Assembly: GCA_037102815.1 (NCBI GenBank)
Contig: BTPP01000005.1
Location: 1,736,001 to 1,800,000 of the forward strand
DNA: 64,000 nt
From: Neurospora intermedia
Lineage: Eukaryota > Ascomycota > Sordariomycetes > Sordariales > Sordariaceae
Direction of reading: 5' to 3'
Shown: positions 63,497-64,000 of the stretch, in pieces
Layout: every line of letters starts with the position of its first letter
Position numbering within the stretch: position 1 is the first letter of the stretch
The notes under the pieces: model-generated
The model's input: only the letters and a program-made list of their open reading frames with translations
Told to the model about the DNA's origin: nothing
Databases searched by the model: none
Made by a program: the position numbers and the translations under genes

Positions 63497-64000
63497 CCCA
63501 TGGAATCTGGCCATGAATCATGGTTTTGGTTGGTAGACATGTTAATTATGCGCTATAATATAAGTTCTTGTTGTTGAATAGTCCCTACTCTTGTGAATGT
63601 AGGACTTGTTCCGTGGGGGGGAAGAACTACGCATGCGGTTCCCTTCAAAGCAACTCGATAAGCATATTGAAGTCATTCATTCATTCAACCGTCTTACAAG
63701 AATATATAATTTATATAGACTCATTTATTCATTGGTCCGTAAACTAAGCGAGCGACTATGAGACTCGTAACTATCATTGATACATGCCCAAGGCCGAGTA
63801 ATCCATTGCAGGCCATGCATTTAACTTCGATCCATGCTTCCGGTCGTTTCGTTTCCATCGTTAACCTAACACAAAAAAGAACTAGACAATCTTACTTCGG
63901 CCCCCCTTTGTTGAACTCTTCATCGTACCATTTTTCCATTATTCGAGCCAACCCTCTTCAGCAGACTTGAGCGCCAAAAGATAAACTCCGCACATTAGGG
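63497..64000. other. 3' flank of the aldo-keto reductase
   Basis: About 500 bp with AT-rich 3' UTR-like sequence. No further gene recognised before the window ends. Confidence 0.5.

Overview
The window looks like euchromatic genomic DNA from a filamentous ascomycete, almost certainly Neurospora or a very close Sordariales relative. The evidence is short introns (mostly 50-90 bp) with GTRNGT donors and CTAAC/CTGAC branch points, a C-biased third codon position in highly expressed genes, microsatellite-rich intergenic DNA, no visible transposon relics, and protein matches recognised from memory to Neurospora PREG, NUC-2, NADH-GOGAT, ADH-1 and ARP3. Nineteen protein-coding genes can be supported. 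Exon boundaries were worked out by hand and checked for reading frame. No tRNA, rRNA, mobile element or CRISPR array was found.

Left part (1-10.2 kb): the PHO80-type cyclin preg (+), an EMC10-like ER membrane-complex subunit (+), histone chaperone chz1 (+), the Bet1-type SNARE (+) and an APC15/Mnd2 subunit of the anaphase-promoting complex (-). The APC15 gene carries a 45-unit GCAGA pentanucleotide array inside its only intron. A 6.9-kb stretch without a recognisable gene follows (10.2-17.1 kb), rich in homopolymer runs and a CTG repeat.

Centre (17.1-42 kb): NADH-dependent glutamate synthase (+, 2116 aa), a VTC2/3-type vacuolar polyphosphate polymerase subunit (+), Ctf8 (+), the phosphate sensor nuc-2 (+; SPX, ankyrin repeats, GDPD), a WW-domain protein with YGQ-rich tail (+), a small type I membrane protein resembling Pga1 (-) and a peroxisomal ABCD half-transporter (+).

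Right part (42-64 kb): a secreted Ser/Thr-rich repeat protein (-), gamma-glutamyltransferase (+), alcohol dehydrogenase adh-1 (-), arp3 with seven exons (-), a taspase/threonine aspartase (+), a SelO/Fmp40-type pseudokinase AMPylase (-) and an aldo-keto reductase (+).

How genes connect: preg, the VTC subunit and nuc-2 lie within 34 kb. All three belong to fungal phosphate homeostasis: NUC-2 acts upstream of the PREG-PGOV cyclin-CDK, which restrains the transcription factor NUC-1, and VTC is a typical output. A CACGTG site, the core recognised by Pho4/NUC-1-type bHLH factors, sits 426 bp upstream of the VTC start. No wholly unknown system was recognised. The most unusual signals are this phosphate neighbourhood, the intron-borne GCAGA array, a tripartite inverted/direct repeat at 52.2-52.6 kb, and a dispersed GTACACTA motif confined to non-coding DNA.
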